From: Ferrimicrobium sp.
GTDB taxonomy: Bacteria > Actinomycetota > Acidimicrobiia > Acidimicrobiales > Acidimicrobiaceae
Assembly: GCA_022690815.1 (NCBI GenBank)
Contig: JALCZJ010000010.1
Span: 18,796 to 82,795 of the forward strand
Length of the DNA: 64,000 bases
Reading direction: 5' to 3'
Part shown: piece after piece, positions 26,338 through 34,444 of the stretch
Layout: each line of letters starts with the position of its first letter
Numbering within the stretch: position 1 is the first letter of the stretch
Notes under the pieces: model-generated
Databases searched by the model: none
What the model was told of the DNA's origin: nothing
Seen by the model: only the letters and a program-made list of their open reading frames with translations
Position numbers and translations under genes: made by a program

Positions 26338-27309
26338 ATGAAGCAAAGCCTGCAACGACTGCAGCGGTCGGTTACCGTTTCACCGGCGCTGTTTCGTCGA
26401 ATATCGTATGCCACGTTGATCTTTTGTGCGGTGATCATCGTGACTGGTGGCATCGTGCGGCTCACGCAGTCGGGTCTTGGCTGTCCGACCTGGCCAGATT
26501 GCACGACCGGTCACTTCACTGCGTCGTTTAACTACCATCCGATGATCGAGTTCGTGAACAGAGTCGTCACCTTCTTTGCGGCTCTCGGGATGAGCTTGAC
26601 GGCGGTCTTTGCGTTCTTTCGCAAGCCTTTTCGCAAAGACATCATGTGGCTCTCTGTCGGATTGTTGCTCGAGGTTGTCGCCGAGAGCGTGCTTGGTGGC
26701 ATCACTGTTCTCGAGAAGTTGGCGCCCCCCTTCGTCATGGCGCACTTTGTCCTCGCGATCATCGTGTTGTGGAACTCGTTGGTCCTCTACAAGCACGCCA
26801 TCTCAGCCGCTGGTAAAGCCAAGCCGGTCGTTGGACAGGAGGTCGTCTGGCTCGGCCGGTTGATGTTTTTGAACCTCGGTGCGGTGATCATCGTTGGTAC
26901 CGCGGTGGCCGGGACCGGCCCCTACTCGGGATCTCCGATCTCGAGTCGCTTACCGTTCAACCTGCGTCAGGTCGCATACCTGCATGCTGATTTCGCCATC
27001 ATCCTGGTCGCGTTGATATTGGCCAATCTCTTTCTGTTGCACCAGGCTCGCGCCCCTGAGGTCGTGCAGCGACGAGCCCGTATATTGCTGTGGATGGGAG
27101 CCATTCAGGCGATCATCGGCTACACCACGTACTTCTCCGGCCTCCCGGCCGTGCTGATTGGGATCCATATTGCTGGCGCAACGTTGACTTGGATCGCGAT
27201 GACCTGGTATTACCTATCGCTCTTCCATGTCTCCCGCGAGGCCCGTGGTGAGGCGGGCAAGCGAGTTGCACAACCGAGTTCTCTCTCGGGTCCATCGTAT
27301 GCCTCGTAG
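26338..27309 (+). CDS. ctaA: Heme A synthase (CtaA/Cox15)
   Basis: Converts haem O to haem A for aa3-type cytochrome oxidase. 323 residues with eight predicted helices. The signature VTGGIVRLTQSGLGCPTWPDC, EFVNRVVTF (glutamate and haem-facing region) and HADFAIILVALILANLFL, IHIAGATLTWIAM supply the conserved residues and haem-ligand histidines. The C-terminal tail after the last helix is short and charged. No ctaB (haem O synthase) is in the window. Aerobic respiration with an A-type oxidase is implied. Confidence 0.92.
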   Translation: MKQSLQRLQRSVTVSPALFRRISYATLIFCAVIIVTGGIVRLTQSGLGCPTWPDCTTGHFTASFNYHPMIEFVNRVVTFFAALGMSLTAVFAFFRKPFRKDIMWLSVGLLLEVVAESVLGGITVLEKLAPPFVMAHFVLAIIVLWNSLVLYKHAISAAGKAKPVVGQEVVWLGRLMFLNLGAVIIVGTAVAGTGPYSGSPISSRLPFNLRQVAYLHADFAIILVALILANLFLLHQARAPEVVQRRARILLWMGAIQAIIGYTTYFSGLPAVLIGIHIAGATLTWIAMTWYYLSLFHVSREARGEAGKRVAQPSSLSGPSYAS

Positions 27310-27347
27310 TACACCGATAGAATCGGGTATGGGAGGTCTGCATTCGA

Positions 27348-27635
27348 TTGCCAACAGCACCATTACTGTCACCAACTGAAGAGCAACAAGAAGCGACACG
27401 GACCGAGGAGAGCTGGGTGACCATCCTCTGGGACGATCCGGTCAACCTTATCCCGTATGTGATTTACGTGCTCCAGACGCTCTTTGCCTTCTCGAAGGTC
27501 AAGGCGACGGAGTTGACGATGCAGGTCCATCGTGACGGAAAGGCGATCGTTGCAGCGGGCGCTCGTGAAGACATGGAGAACAACGTTGCAAGCCTTCATC
27601 GCTATGGTCTTTGGGCGACGGTGGGTAGGGCGTGA
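27348..27635 (+). CDS. clpS: ATP-dependent Clp protease adaptor ClpS
   Basis: 95-residue adaptor that delivers N-degron substrates to ClpAP/ClpCP. The motif ILWDDPVNLIPYVIYVLQTLF contains the conserved DDPVN substrate-pocket residues, and MQVHRDGKAIVAAGAREDMENN is the second half of the fold. A TTG at 27348 is the only suitable start; a GGGAGG lies about 11 bp upstream. It overlaps the DUF2017 gene by 4 bp, the usual actinobacterial arrangement. Leucyl/phenylalanyl-tRNA transferase (55518) would generate its substrates. Confidence 0.9.
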   Translation: MPTAPLLSPTEEQQEATRTEESWVTILWDDPVNLIPYVIYVLQTLFAFSKVKATELTMQVHRDGKAIVAAGAREDMENNVASLHRYGLWATVGRA

Positions 27636-28072
27636 AAGAGCCATTCTCAAGAGAGGGTGACACCGTCGTCATCTCGCTTGCCGAGCCCCAACGTGATGTC
27701 ACCAAACAGTCGATGTTGTTGGTTGCACAGATCGCTGCCGCAGGGGGTCAGGAGGCCTGGCGGCTTTCACCCCCGATGTATGATGACCCACTGCTCGAGG
27801 CTGAAGAGGCGGTGAAGGGCGGTGGAAGCGGTGTGGGAGATATTGTCACCCGGTTACGCATTGGCGAAGGCATGCTCGACGAGCCGACGCTGAGTCTGCG
27901 CGAATCTGATGAACTCGCCACCCTCTTGAACTACTGCCGGCTGGTACTCTCCGAGGCCCAGACCTCGATCAGCGAGGCCAATCTCACGCCGAAGTTCGCG
28001 GAGGACCTCTACAACTTCTTGGGCTATTTGCTCAGCTCCTTGCTGGAGGCCCTCTCAAGCGGCCTCGACTAG
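27632..28072 (+). CDS. DUF2017-family protein, partner of clpS
   Basis: 146 residues, GTG start overlapping the clpS stop (GTGA). DUF2017 proteins follow clpS in most actinobacteria; their function is unknown. Here the central SLRESDELATLLNYCRLVLSEAQ and the final DLYNFLGYLLSSLLEALSSGLD are amphipathic helices. The position suggests a role in the Clp degradation pathway. Confidence 0.8.
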   Translation: MKEPFSREGDTVVISLAEPQRDVTKQSMLLVAQIAAAGGQEAWRLSPPMYDDPLLEAEEAVKGGGSGVGDIVTRLRIGEGMLDEPTLSLRESDELATLLNYCRLVLSEAQTSISEANLTPKFAEDLYNFLGYLLSSLLEALSSGLD

Positions 28073-28383
28073 CGTAGCACTTACAACAACCAGGCTTTGT
28101 GGGAGTGCTCACTGAGTCGATGACCAACGAGCCAATAGCCACTGCGCCAGTGTTAACTCGCCTATGCTGCCTACCCTCAAAGTCATCGGTGGCCCGGTGC
28201 GGTAACGGGGAGCGCCCGGTCTGGGTGCCATCGATTGCGTACCGTCCGATCGCGTCAATGAGGTGACAAGGTATCGAGTTTGCCCAACCAGACGCGCACC
28301 GAGTCCAGCCAGCGAGTCACTTCTGGTGATGAGCCATGTAGGACTGTGCGGTTGGATTCGATGCTGGAAGGATCGTTGGACCG
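28073..28383. other. Intergenic region, nothing recognised
   Basis: About 310 bp between converging DUF2017 and quinone oxidoreductase genes. A 92-codon open frame on the minus strand (28109-28387) lacks similarity, has unusual amino-acid composition (Pro, Arg, Ser) and overlaps the neighbour's stop, so I do not call it. Confidence 0.45.
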
Positions 28384-29340
28384 TCACATGGTAATGATAA
28401 GTTTGCCAGTCGTCGCTCTACTGGCAAGATCTTGTTGGGCTTGTGCCAGTGCGTCGAGAGGGTAGCGACCACCGATATCGATGGTCAAAACACCGGAGGC
28501 GATGTCGGCAAAAAGCGTGGTGGCGCGTGCAAGCAGCTCCTCACGAGTCGCAATGTAGTGCACTAACGACGGTCGGGTGACGTAGATCGAACCAGCCGCG
28601 TTGAGTCGTTGGAGATCAAAGGGTGGAACTTGGCCACTGGCTGCACCATAGAGCACCAACATTCCACGCGGTCGCAGCGAGGCGAGGCTAGCATCAAAGG
28701 TCGTCTTCCCAACCCCGTCGTAGACCACGGATGCGCCACCGAGTTGGTGGGCAACGTCTTCGAAGTGGTCGTAGTCGACCGAATAGGTTGCACCGTTGTT
28801 GGTGGCTCGTTCAGCCTTCTCGGGCGTCGAGCTGGTGGCGATGACGGTCCCATGATGCTTGTGAGTTGCCAACTGGACCAACAGTGAGCCGACCCCTCCT
28901 GCGGCAGCATGCACGATTGCGACCTGACCTTCCTTGAGAGGAAAGCAGCTTTCGGTCAAGAACTGGGCGGTCATGCCCTGGAGCATGGCCGCAGCTGCGA
29001 GATCGAAGGAGATATCGTTGGGTAGTTTCACGGCTCGTTGGGCTGGCACCACCGCATGTTCGGCAAAGCTGCCCATGACGTTGGTGTAGGCAACACGATC
29101 ACCGACGACGAACTCGGTCACCCCTTCACCGATGTCGATCACCTCTCCGGCACCCTCGTTGCCGAGGACGACGGGTAGCTGTTGGGGATAGACCCCTTCA
29201 CGGTGATAAATGTCGATGAAGTTCACCCCGGCCGCGCGCATTCTCAGTTTGATATCACCTGGGCCAGGGTGGACATCGGCAATATCGGTGAACAGGAGTT
29301 TTTCGGGACCTCCGTGAGACTCGACGACGACTGCCTTCAT
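28384..29340 (-). CDS. NADPH:quinone oxidoreductase-like (zinc-free MDR family)
   Basis: 318 residues. MKAVVVESHGGPEKLLFTDI, GVNFIDIYHREGVYP and GNEGAGEVIDIGEGV are typical of QOR1-type enzymes, which lack the catalytic zinc cysteines. The NADPH site is VHAAAGGVGSLLVQLA, and the end LASRATTGKLIITM is standard. ATG 29340 (MKAVVV) has GGAGG upstream; the longer frame to 29493 reads through a repeat region and is not coding. It reduces quinones or reactive enones. Confidence 0.9.
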   Translation of the reverse strand: MKAVVVESHGGPEKLLFTDIADVHPGPGDIKLRMRAAGVNFIDIYHREGVYPQQLPVVLGNEGAGEVIDIGEGVTEFVVGDRVAYTNVMGSFAEHAVVPAQRAVKLPNDISFDLAAAAMLQGMTAQFLTESCFPLKEGQVAIVHAAAGGVGSLLVQLATHKHHGTVIATSSTPEKAERATNNGATYSVDYDHFEDVAHQLGGASVVYDGVGKTTFDASLASLRPRGMLVLYGAASGQVPPFDLQRLNAAGSIYVTRPSLVHYIATREELLARATTLFADIASGVLTIDIGGRYPLDALAQAQQDLASRATTGKLIITM

Positions 29341-29400
29341 AATGACCTCCAGTTGGTAGGGTGAGTAGCTAGGTGCTAGTGGCTCGCGGTCGTGACTGGC

Positions 29401-29440
29401 CCAATCCAGTCTGATCCAATCCAGTCTGACCCAATCCGAT
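29401..29440. repeat. 15-bp tandem repeat upstream of the quinone oxidoreductase
   Basis: CCAATCCAGTCTGAT at 29401-29415, a copy with one change at 29416-29430, and a partial third from 29431. It lies 60-100 bp upstream of the oxidoreductase start, in its likely promoter region. Confidence 0.75.
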
Positions 29441-29560
29441 ATGGTCAACAGCGCACGGCCGTACGCTGTTGACGGTGCGAGTCGCCTCAGCACAGGTTGT
29501 AGCCGACGAGCAAGCTCACTATCTTGTAGCGTAGCTTAGTGGCATAAGGGGTGTGGATCA

Positions 29561-30856
29561 TTGAAGCAGGCGACGATCGTCGGGGCGGGAATCGTGGGTT
29601 TGGCCTGCGGGTGGCACCTGCAGGAGCGCGGATATGAGGTGCGGGTTATCGATCGCGGTTTAGATGTCGCGGCCGGTTCGAGCTGGGGCAATGCCGGTTG
29701 GCTCTCACCCGCCTTGGCGATTCCTCTGAACGAACCGTCCCTGGTCACCAGCGGCATTACGTCGCTCGCAAAGGCCGACTCTCCACTCTATGTTCCGGTT
29801 CGGTTCGACGTCGAGCTCTGGAGATTTCTGGCGCTGTTTGTCAGCCAATGTACCCGAACGGCCTTCGCTCAGATGATGGCAAAGCTCGCCGTCCTGAACG
29901 CCGGGGCGCTTGAGGCCTACGATGAACTGGGTGTATCGGTAGATGAACCGACGATCGCTGCGCCGATCCTCGCTGGCTTTCGCAACCGTGAGGAGGCACA
30001 AGGGTTGTTGGCCGAGTTCGAGTTCCTCCGTACGGCTGGTGGAACACTGGAGTACGACCTGCTGACCGGTGATGAGGCCCGCGAGCGTTCACGACTGCTT
30101 TCAGGGGCAATCGAGGTGGTGATCGACATCCACGATCAGCGCTATATCGATCCGAACGCCTACACTCACGCACTCGCTGAGGCGTTACGTACTCGGGGTG
30201 CCACCTTTGTCATGGGACAGGAGGTGACCGAGGTGGTTGGCGATTCCCGAGAGGTGCGGGTGCTCACTCAAGGTGGGGCCGAAGCGTTTCGCTCCAACGT
30301 TGCCGTCGTTGCGACCGGGGCTTGGGCAAACCGACTTGGGCGTCAACTTGGGGTTCGGATCCCGGTGCGTGCGGGCCGTGGCTACTCGATGGTCTGTGAC
30401 ACCGTAGAACCCCCGACGACGCCGATCTACTTTCCGGCCGCGCGCGTCGCGTGCACCCCGATCGATCAGGGGCTACGGGTCGCCGGAACCATGGAGTTTC
30501 GTGGTCCAGACGATCCACTCGATCCTCGGCGACTGGAGGCCATCGTGCGATCGAGTCGAGAACTGCTAGACGGCGTTGATTTTGACAACTCCCGTCACCG
30601 TTGGGTGGGCCCCCGGCCGGTGAGTGCGGATGGATTGCCCTTGATCGGGGTGACCGCTCAGCCAGGGGTTTACTTCGCCGCTGGACACGGGATGTGGGGG
30701 ATTACCCAAGGCCCGTTCACTGGCCGACTGTTGGCTCAGGCGATCGATTCTGGTGAGGTTGGGCCCGAACTTCGTGCCTTCGACCCTCTGCGTTCGATGC
30801 AGCGACCGCAGGTACCGATGATCGCGAAGTGGCCAAGGCTCGGCTCAAAGTCGTAG
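29561..30856 (+). CDS. dadA: D-amino acid dehydrogenase-like FAD oxidoreductase
   Basis: 431 residues, standard DadA length. The FAD dinucleotide motif is IVGAGIVGLACGWHLQERG (about 5-23), followed by the DadA marker AAGSSWGNAGWLSP, and the C-terminal FAD-binding stretch RPVSADGLPLIGVT...VYFAAGHGMWGITQGP. It would oxidatively deaminate D-amino acids and pass electrons to the respiratory chain. The start may be TTG at 29561. Its last 121 bp overlap the convergent Fur-family gene; both ends look genuine (LRAFDPLR is a normal DadA ending). Confidence 0.82.
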   Translation: MKQATIVGAGIVGLACGWHLQERGYEVRVIDRGLDVAAGSSWGNAGWLSPALAIPLNEPSLVTSGITSLAKADSPLYVPVRFDVELWRFLALFVSQCTRTAFAQMMAKLAVLNAGALEAYDELGVSVDEPTIAAPILAGFRNREEAQGLLAEFEFLRTAGGTLEYDLLTGDEARERSRLLSGAIEVVIDIHDQRYIDPNAYTHALAEALRTRGATFVMGQEVTEVVGDSREVRVLTQGGAEAFRSNVAVVATGAWANRLGRQLGVRIPVRAGRGYSMVCDTVEPPTTPIYFPAARVACTPIDQGLRVAGTMEFRGPDDPLDPRRLEAIVRSSRELLDGVDFDNSRHRWVGPRPVSADGLPLIGVTAQPGVYFAAGHGMWGITQGPFTGRLLAQAIDSGEVGPELRAFDPLRSMQRPQVPMIAKWPRLGSKS

Positions 30857-31239
30857 GCCTGGCCGATGCGGGCAAAAAGCGCATCGAGTTCGGTTTGCGG
30901 GACCTCTCGAACCGCTCCACACTCCTGGCAATAGAGGTGATAGTGAGAGTTGTCGGCGAGATGATAGATTGCCTTTCCGTGACCCAAGTGGATGTGGACG
31001 ATCACACCAGAGCTCTGGAGCGTATCCAGGGTTCGATACACGGTAGCCAGATGGACGGAGGGGTCCTGGGCCTGCACAGCGTTGGTGACCTCCTCGGCGG
31101 TCAGATGACCCCCCGCCTGTACGAGCGCGGTTACGATGTGACGACGTGGGCTAGTGATGCGATGTCCCGTAGCCGCCAGTTGGGCTAGGACCTCGTCGAT
31201 GCGCTTATTCTCGAGGGAGGTCAAGCCGGTATCCAACAC
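30736..31239 (-). CDS. Fur-family transcriptional regulator
   Basis: 167 residues. Winged helix: HRITSPRRHIVTALVQAGGHLTAEEV and VHLATVYRTLDTLQSSGV. Metal sites: HYHLYCQECGAVREV and GTCGRCIE give two CxxC pairs for structural zinc, plus the His-rich NSHYHLYC sensory site. It could be Fur, Zur or PerR; sequence alone does not decide. The GTG start lies 35 bp inside the response-regulator gene upstream, so it is the third gene of a kinase-regulator-Fur operon. The 16-residue C-terminal tail lies in the overlap with dadA and may be an extension. Confidence 0.83.
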   Translation of the reverse strand: MLDTGLTSLENKRIDEVLAQLAATGHRITSPRRHIVTALVQAGGHLTAEEVTNAVQAQDPSVHLATVYRTLDTLQSSGVIVHIHLGHGKAIYHLADNSHYHLYCQECGAVREVPQTELDALFARIGQAYDFEPSLGHFAIIGTCGRCIERRGSKARSSGPTSPESIA

Positions 31240-31915
31240 CGCGGATGGTGGTCAAAACGGTGGGGCGGTTCGGGTCTGGTTCGATCTTGTTCCTGAGTCG
31301 CTTGATGTGGACGTCGAGGGTCTTGGTGTCTCCGTAGTAGTCATGCCCCCATACTCGATCGACTAGGACGTCGCGGGTGAGCACCTTGCCGGGGTTGCGC
31401 AGGAACAAGATGAGGAGCTCGAACTCCTTGGGAGGCAGCTTGATCTCGTCATCGCCGACGACAACCTGATGTCGGTCGATGTAGGCGGTAATGCCTTGGA
31501 ACCGGAGTACCTCCTCGTCGGTGCGAGGGCGCTCAGAACTCTCCGTTGTGCGACGCAACAGGGCACGAATCCGGGCGATGAGTTCGGCCATCCGAAAGGG
31601 TTTGGTAACGTAGTCATCGGCCCCGAGCTCGAGTCCCAAGACGGTGTCGAGTTCGGTGGAGCGGGCGGTGACAATGATGATCGGAACCTTTGACTCCTTG
31701 CGGATCTGGCGACACACGTCGAGGCCAGAGATCTTGGGCAACATGACGTCGAGCAAGATGCAGTCCGGTTGGGTCTCGTGGAACAGGTCGAGTGCGCGTT
31801 GTCCATCGGTGGCGACGATGGGCTCAAAGCCCTCCCGGCTCAACCCGAGGGTCATGGCATCGACGAAGCTCTCCTCGTCTTCGGCGATGAGGATACGCTC
31901 TTTGTCCGTGGTCAT
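31205..31915 (-). CDS. OmpR/PhoB-family response regulator, RegX3-like
   Basis: 236 residues. Receiver domain with acidic pocket EDEES, phosphorylation site Asp56 in ILLDVMLP, and TAR/K motifs (IIIVTARST, VTKPF). The C-terminal winged helix shows the RegX3/PhoB recognition stretch VWGHDYYGDTKTLDVHIKRLRNKIE. The ATG overlaps the kinase stop by 4 bp. In actinobacteria RegX3 answers phosphate limitation. Phosphate control here is inferred; no pst or phoU gene is in the window. Confidence 0.88.
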   Translation of the reverse strand: MTTDKERILIAEDEESFVDAMTLGLSREGFEPIVATDGQRALDLFHETQPDCILLDVMLPKISGLDVCRQIRKESKVPIIIVTARSTELDTVLGLELGADDYVTKPFRMAELIARIRALLRRTTESSERPRTDEEVLRFQGITAYIDRHQVVVGDDEIKLPPKEFELLILFLRNPGKVLTRDVLVDRVWGHDYYGDTKTLDVHIKRLRNKIEPDPNRPTVLTTIRGVGYRLDLPRE

Positions 31916-32955
31916 GAGCTAACCCGTGGAAGCGAGATCGTAAAGGTCGTTCCGACTCCTTCGGTGGAGGTGACGTCGATGGTGCCCTGATGGTTCTCTA
32001 TCACATGTCTCACTATAGAGAGTCCGAGTCCCGTGCCACCCGTTGCTCGGGAGCGGTCGGCGTCAACGCGATAGAATCGTTCGAAGATGCGGGTCAGGTC
32101 CCGGGCTGGAATACCGATCCCGTGATCGGAGATGATGGCCTCGACCTTGGATTGGACAACCCTGATGGTGAGCTTAACCTCAGTCGATGGCTCAGAGTAC
32201 TTGATGGCGTTGTCGACGAGGTTCGAGATCGCCGAGCTCAGTTGCCAACGATCGCCACTGACGAGGGGTTGCTCGGCGCTGAACTCGACCACCAGGTCGA
32301 TGCCGCAGGCCTCAGCACCCAGGCGATAACGGTCGACGCATTCGGAGGCGACCTCATTGAGGTTGACCTCGTGGATCTGGTGGAGTTCGGTCTCTTCGAG
32401 CTTGGAGAGGTCCAACAGATCGGTGACGAGGCGTGCCAACCGATCGCCCTCGTCGAGGATACGCCGTGACAGCCTCAGCACCGTGGCCGGGTCGCTCTCC
32501 TGGCTCAAGGCATCGGCGAGCAGCACAATACCTCCAACCGGGGTTTTGAGCTCGTGTGAGACGTTGGCAACGAAGTCACGTCGTACCTCCTCCAATCGCT
32601 TTCGTTCGGTGATGTTTTCGACGGTGATGATGAAGGGAGGGTGCGGATCGCTGCCAAGTGGGGTGGTGACCAGCTGAAAGTAGCTCTTTGGAGGTCCGAA
32701 TACCTCGAGGGTTTGGGTCCGGTAGAGCTCAAGACGAGCGTCGTGTTTGAGTGCCGAAATGGCGCGTTCCAGGAGGATTCGTTCGGCAAACCCGCCGGTC
32801 GGAATCTTGTCGGCGTAGTCTGAATAGACCGTTCGGTAGTCGGCGTCGACCAAGACCACACCGATGGAGAGGCTCGCGGCTGCTCGTTTCCATAGATCAA
32901 CGATCTCGACGTATTCGCCCTCAGCATTTCCTACGGTTTGACGTTCCTCCACCAC
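31912..32955 (-). CDS. Sensor histidine kinase, SenX3/PhoR-like, apparently cytosolic
   Basis: 347 residues. PAS-like N-terminal domain (SIGVVLVDADYRTVYSD and FIITVENITERKRLEE), HisKA with phospho-His134 in VSHELKTPVGGI, then HATPase with N box (ISNLVDNAIKYS), G1 (SDHGIGIPARDL), F (IFERFYRV) and G2 (GGTGLGLSIV). I see no membrane segment, whereas SenX3 and PhoR normally have at least one; either the true start is upstream or sensing is internal. The first codons are GTG GTG. Confidence 0.85.
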   Translation of the reverse strand: MVEERQTVGNAEGEYVEIVDLWKRAAASLSIGVVLVDADYRTVYSDYADKIPTGGFAERILLERAISALKHDARLELYRTQTLEVFGPPKSYFQLVTTPLGSDPHPPFIITVENITERKRLEEVRRDFVANVSHELKTPVGGIVLLADALSQESDPATVLRLSRRILDEGDRLARLVTDLLDLSKLEETELHQIHEVNLNEVASECVDRYRLGAEACGIDLVVEFSAEQPLVSGDRWQLSSAISNLVDNAIKYSEPSTEVKLTIRVVQSKVEAIISDHGIGIPARDLTRIFERFYRVDADRSRATGGTGLGLSIVRHVIENHQGTIDVTSTEGVGTTFTISLPRVSS

Positions 32956-33080
32956 TTCATCCTAGGTCGGACGTCGAGCTGACGACGTAGGTTGGTTGGC
33001 TAAAAAGGAATTTACTAGAATGACATGAAAAATATTGTAAAGAGATGATATGCTAAGAATCTCCACGGAAGGAGCAACAG

Positions 33081-33368
33081 ATGGCATGGATGCTTGGAAA
33101 CGTAACGCTCACCCCCGATCCCTCGGCCCTACCTGGTGGATCGGTGATCCAACAGCTCGCCAATGGGATCGGGGGGTGGGCGCTGATTTTGGCCCTCATT
33201 GGTCTCATCATCGGCGCGGCGACCTGGGCGCTTGGTGCGCATAGCCAGAACTACCAACAGTCGTACTTTGGCCGCCGGGCCGTGCTCGCGGCAGGGGCAG
33301 CGGCCCTCATCATCGGTGCAGCCCCTGCCATCATCAACTTCTTCTTTCACCTTGGGCTTGGCGTGTGA
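33081..33368 (+). CDS. Small two-helix membrane protein, VirB2/TrbC- or DUF6112-like
   Basis: 95 residues with a strong GGAAGGAG ribosome-binding site. Two hydrophobic helices, WALILALIGLIIGAATWALG (about 33-52) and VLAAGAAALIIGAAPAIINF (about 69-88), are separated by a polar, basic loop (HSQNYQQSYFGRR). The layout is that of the small hydrophobic proteins that open actinobacterial conjugation operons and of VirB2 pilins, though no cleavable signal peptide is seen. It is the first gene of a five-gene overlapping set. An AT-rich promoter region precedes it (33000-33060). Confidence 0.6.
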   Translation: MAWMLGNVTLTPDPSALPGGSVIQQLANGIGGWALILALIGLIIGAATWALGAHSQNYQQSYFGRRAVLAAGAAALIIGAAPAIINFFFHLGLGV

Positions 33369-34444
33369 GTCGAATGGTCGGATCGATCCTGGGCGGCCCC
33401 GTCGACGGGATCGCCCATGCCATCATCACCTACCTGATCGACGCGCTCGCCGGTTTTGCCGGCCACCTCTTCACCGGGGCGCTCAGTTGGTTCTTGGGCG
33501 AGATCGTGTCGTTGCTCGGAGCCGCTGATCGGCTCGACATCTCGGCATCGGCGATGCTGGGTGTCTATCGGGACCAGGTCGAGTTGCTCAGCCTTGTGCT
33601 GCTCCCGGCGCTTCTGATCGGGGTGATCATGGCGTTGTGGCGCCAAAGCATCGGTGGTCTCATCGAGCTGGTGGCACGCGTCCCGGTGGCTGTTTGTGCC
33701 GTTGTGCTCGCTCCGACGCTGACCAGTGATTTGGCCAACGTCGTGGACGCACTGGCTCGTGCGCCGCTCGGCGACCTTGGGGAGTTGCCGCGGCTCGCGC
33801 TGTTATTCTCGTGGGGGCGAGCCATCCCTGGGGTTGGCCCAATCGTGGCGGGTATCCTTGCTGGATTGGCCCTGATCGGTGCCGTAGCGCTCTTTCTCGA
33901 GCTGTTGATGCGTGACGCTGGGATCTATCTCACGCTAGCGCTGTTCCCGCTCGCGTCGCTTGGGATCGTGCTCTCGATCGGGCGTCACTGGTTTGCTAAC
34001 GCCGTGCGATCGCTCTTTGGGTTGGTGATCGCCAAGCTGATCCTCGCGATCGGTGTGGGCCTTGGGGCATCGTTGCTGGTGGAGGCCACGAGTGCGTCGG
34101 CACCATCAAGGCTCTTCTCGTTGGCGTTGTCGGGGGTGGCACTGCTGTTGGTCGTCTGTTTCGCGCCGATCGCGATCTTGCGCTCGGTCGCCTTCTCCGA
34201 GGTCGTGGCCATGGAGGCGTTCTCGAGTGCGCGCTCGATGGCGATGGCGCGCCTTGGCGGGTTAGCTGATCAGGGGTACATGGCCCAAATGGTGCTCGCG
34301 GCTCCCTGGGCAAAGGAGCGAGCATCGACGCCCCCACAGTACCAGGGGCATCCGGTGCCCACTGCGATCGCCGAACTCGCCAAGCGGGACCCCTGGGTCG
34401 ATGAGTTTCTCAACGGTTACAAGCGCAAAGGAGGAGGGAGTTGA
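33365..34444 (+). CDS. VirB6/TrbL-like multi-spanning membrane protein
   Basis: 359 residues, GTG start overlapping the previous stop (GTGA). About six to seven helices, including LLSLVLLPALLIGVIMALW, VPVAVCAVVLAPTLTSDL, IVAGILAGLALIGAVALFLE, YLTLALFPLASLGIVLSIG, LFGLVIAKLILAIGVGLGAS and LALSGVALLLVVCFAPIAIL. The motif LLMRDAGIYLTLALFPLA resembles the conserved core of TrbL/VirB6 proteins. The soluble tail (about 285-359) is hydrophilic. It would form the inner-membrane channel of a T4SS. Confidence 0.62.
   Translation: MSRMVGSILGGPVDGIAHAIITYLIDALAGFAGHLFTGALSWFLGEIVSLLGAADRLDISASAMLGVYRDQVELLSLVLLPALLIGVIMALWRQSIGGLIELVARVPVAVCAVVLAPTLTSDLANVVDALARAPLGDLGELPRLALLFSWGRAIPGVGPIVAGILAGLALIGAVALFLELLMRDAGIYLTLALFPLASLGIVLSIGRHWFANAVRSLFGLVIAKLILAIGVGLGASLLVEATSASAPSRLFSLALSGVALLLVVCFAPIAILRSVAFSEVVAMEAFSSARSMAMARLGGLADQGYMAQMVLAAPWAKERASTPPQYQGHPVPTAIAELAKRDPWVDEFLNGYKRKGGGS

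Noticed and set aside
28109..28387. 92-codon minus-strand gene
   Set aside because: Unusual composition, no ribosome-binding site, overlaps the quinone oxidoreductase stop.
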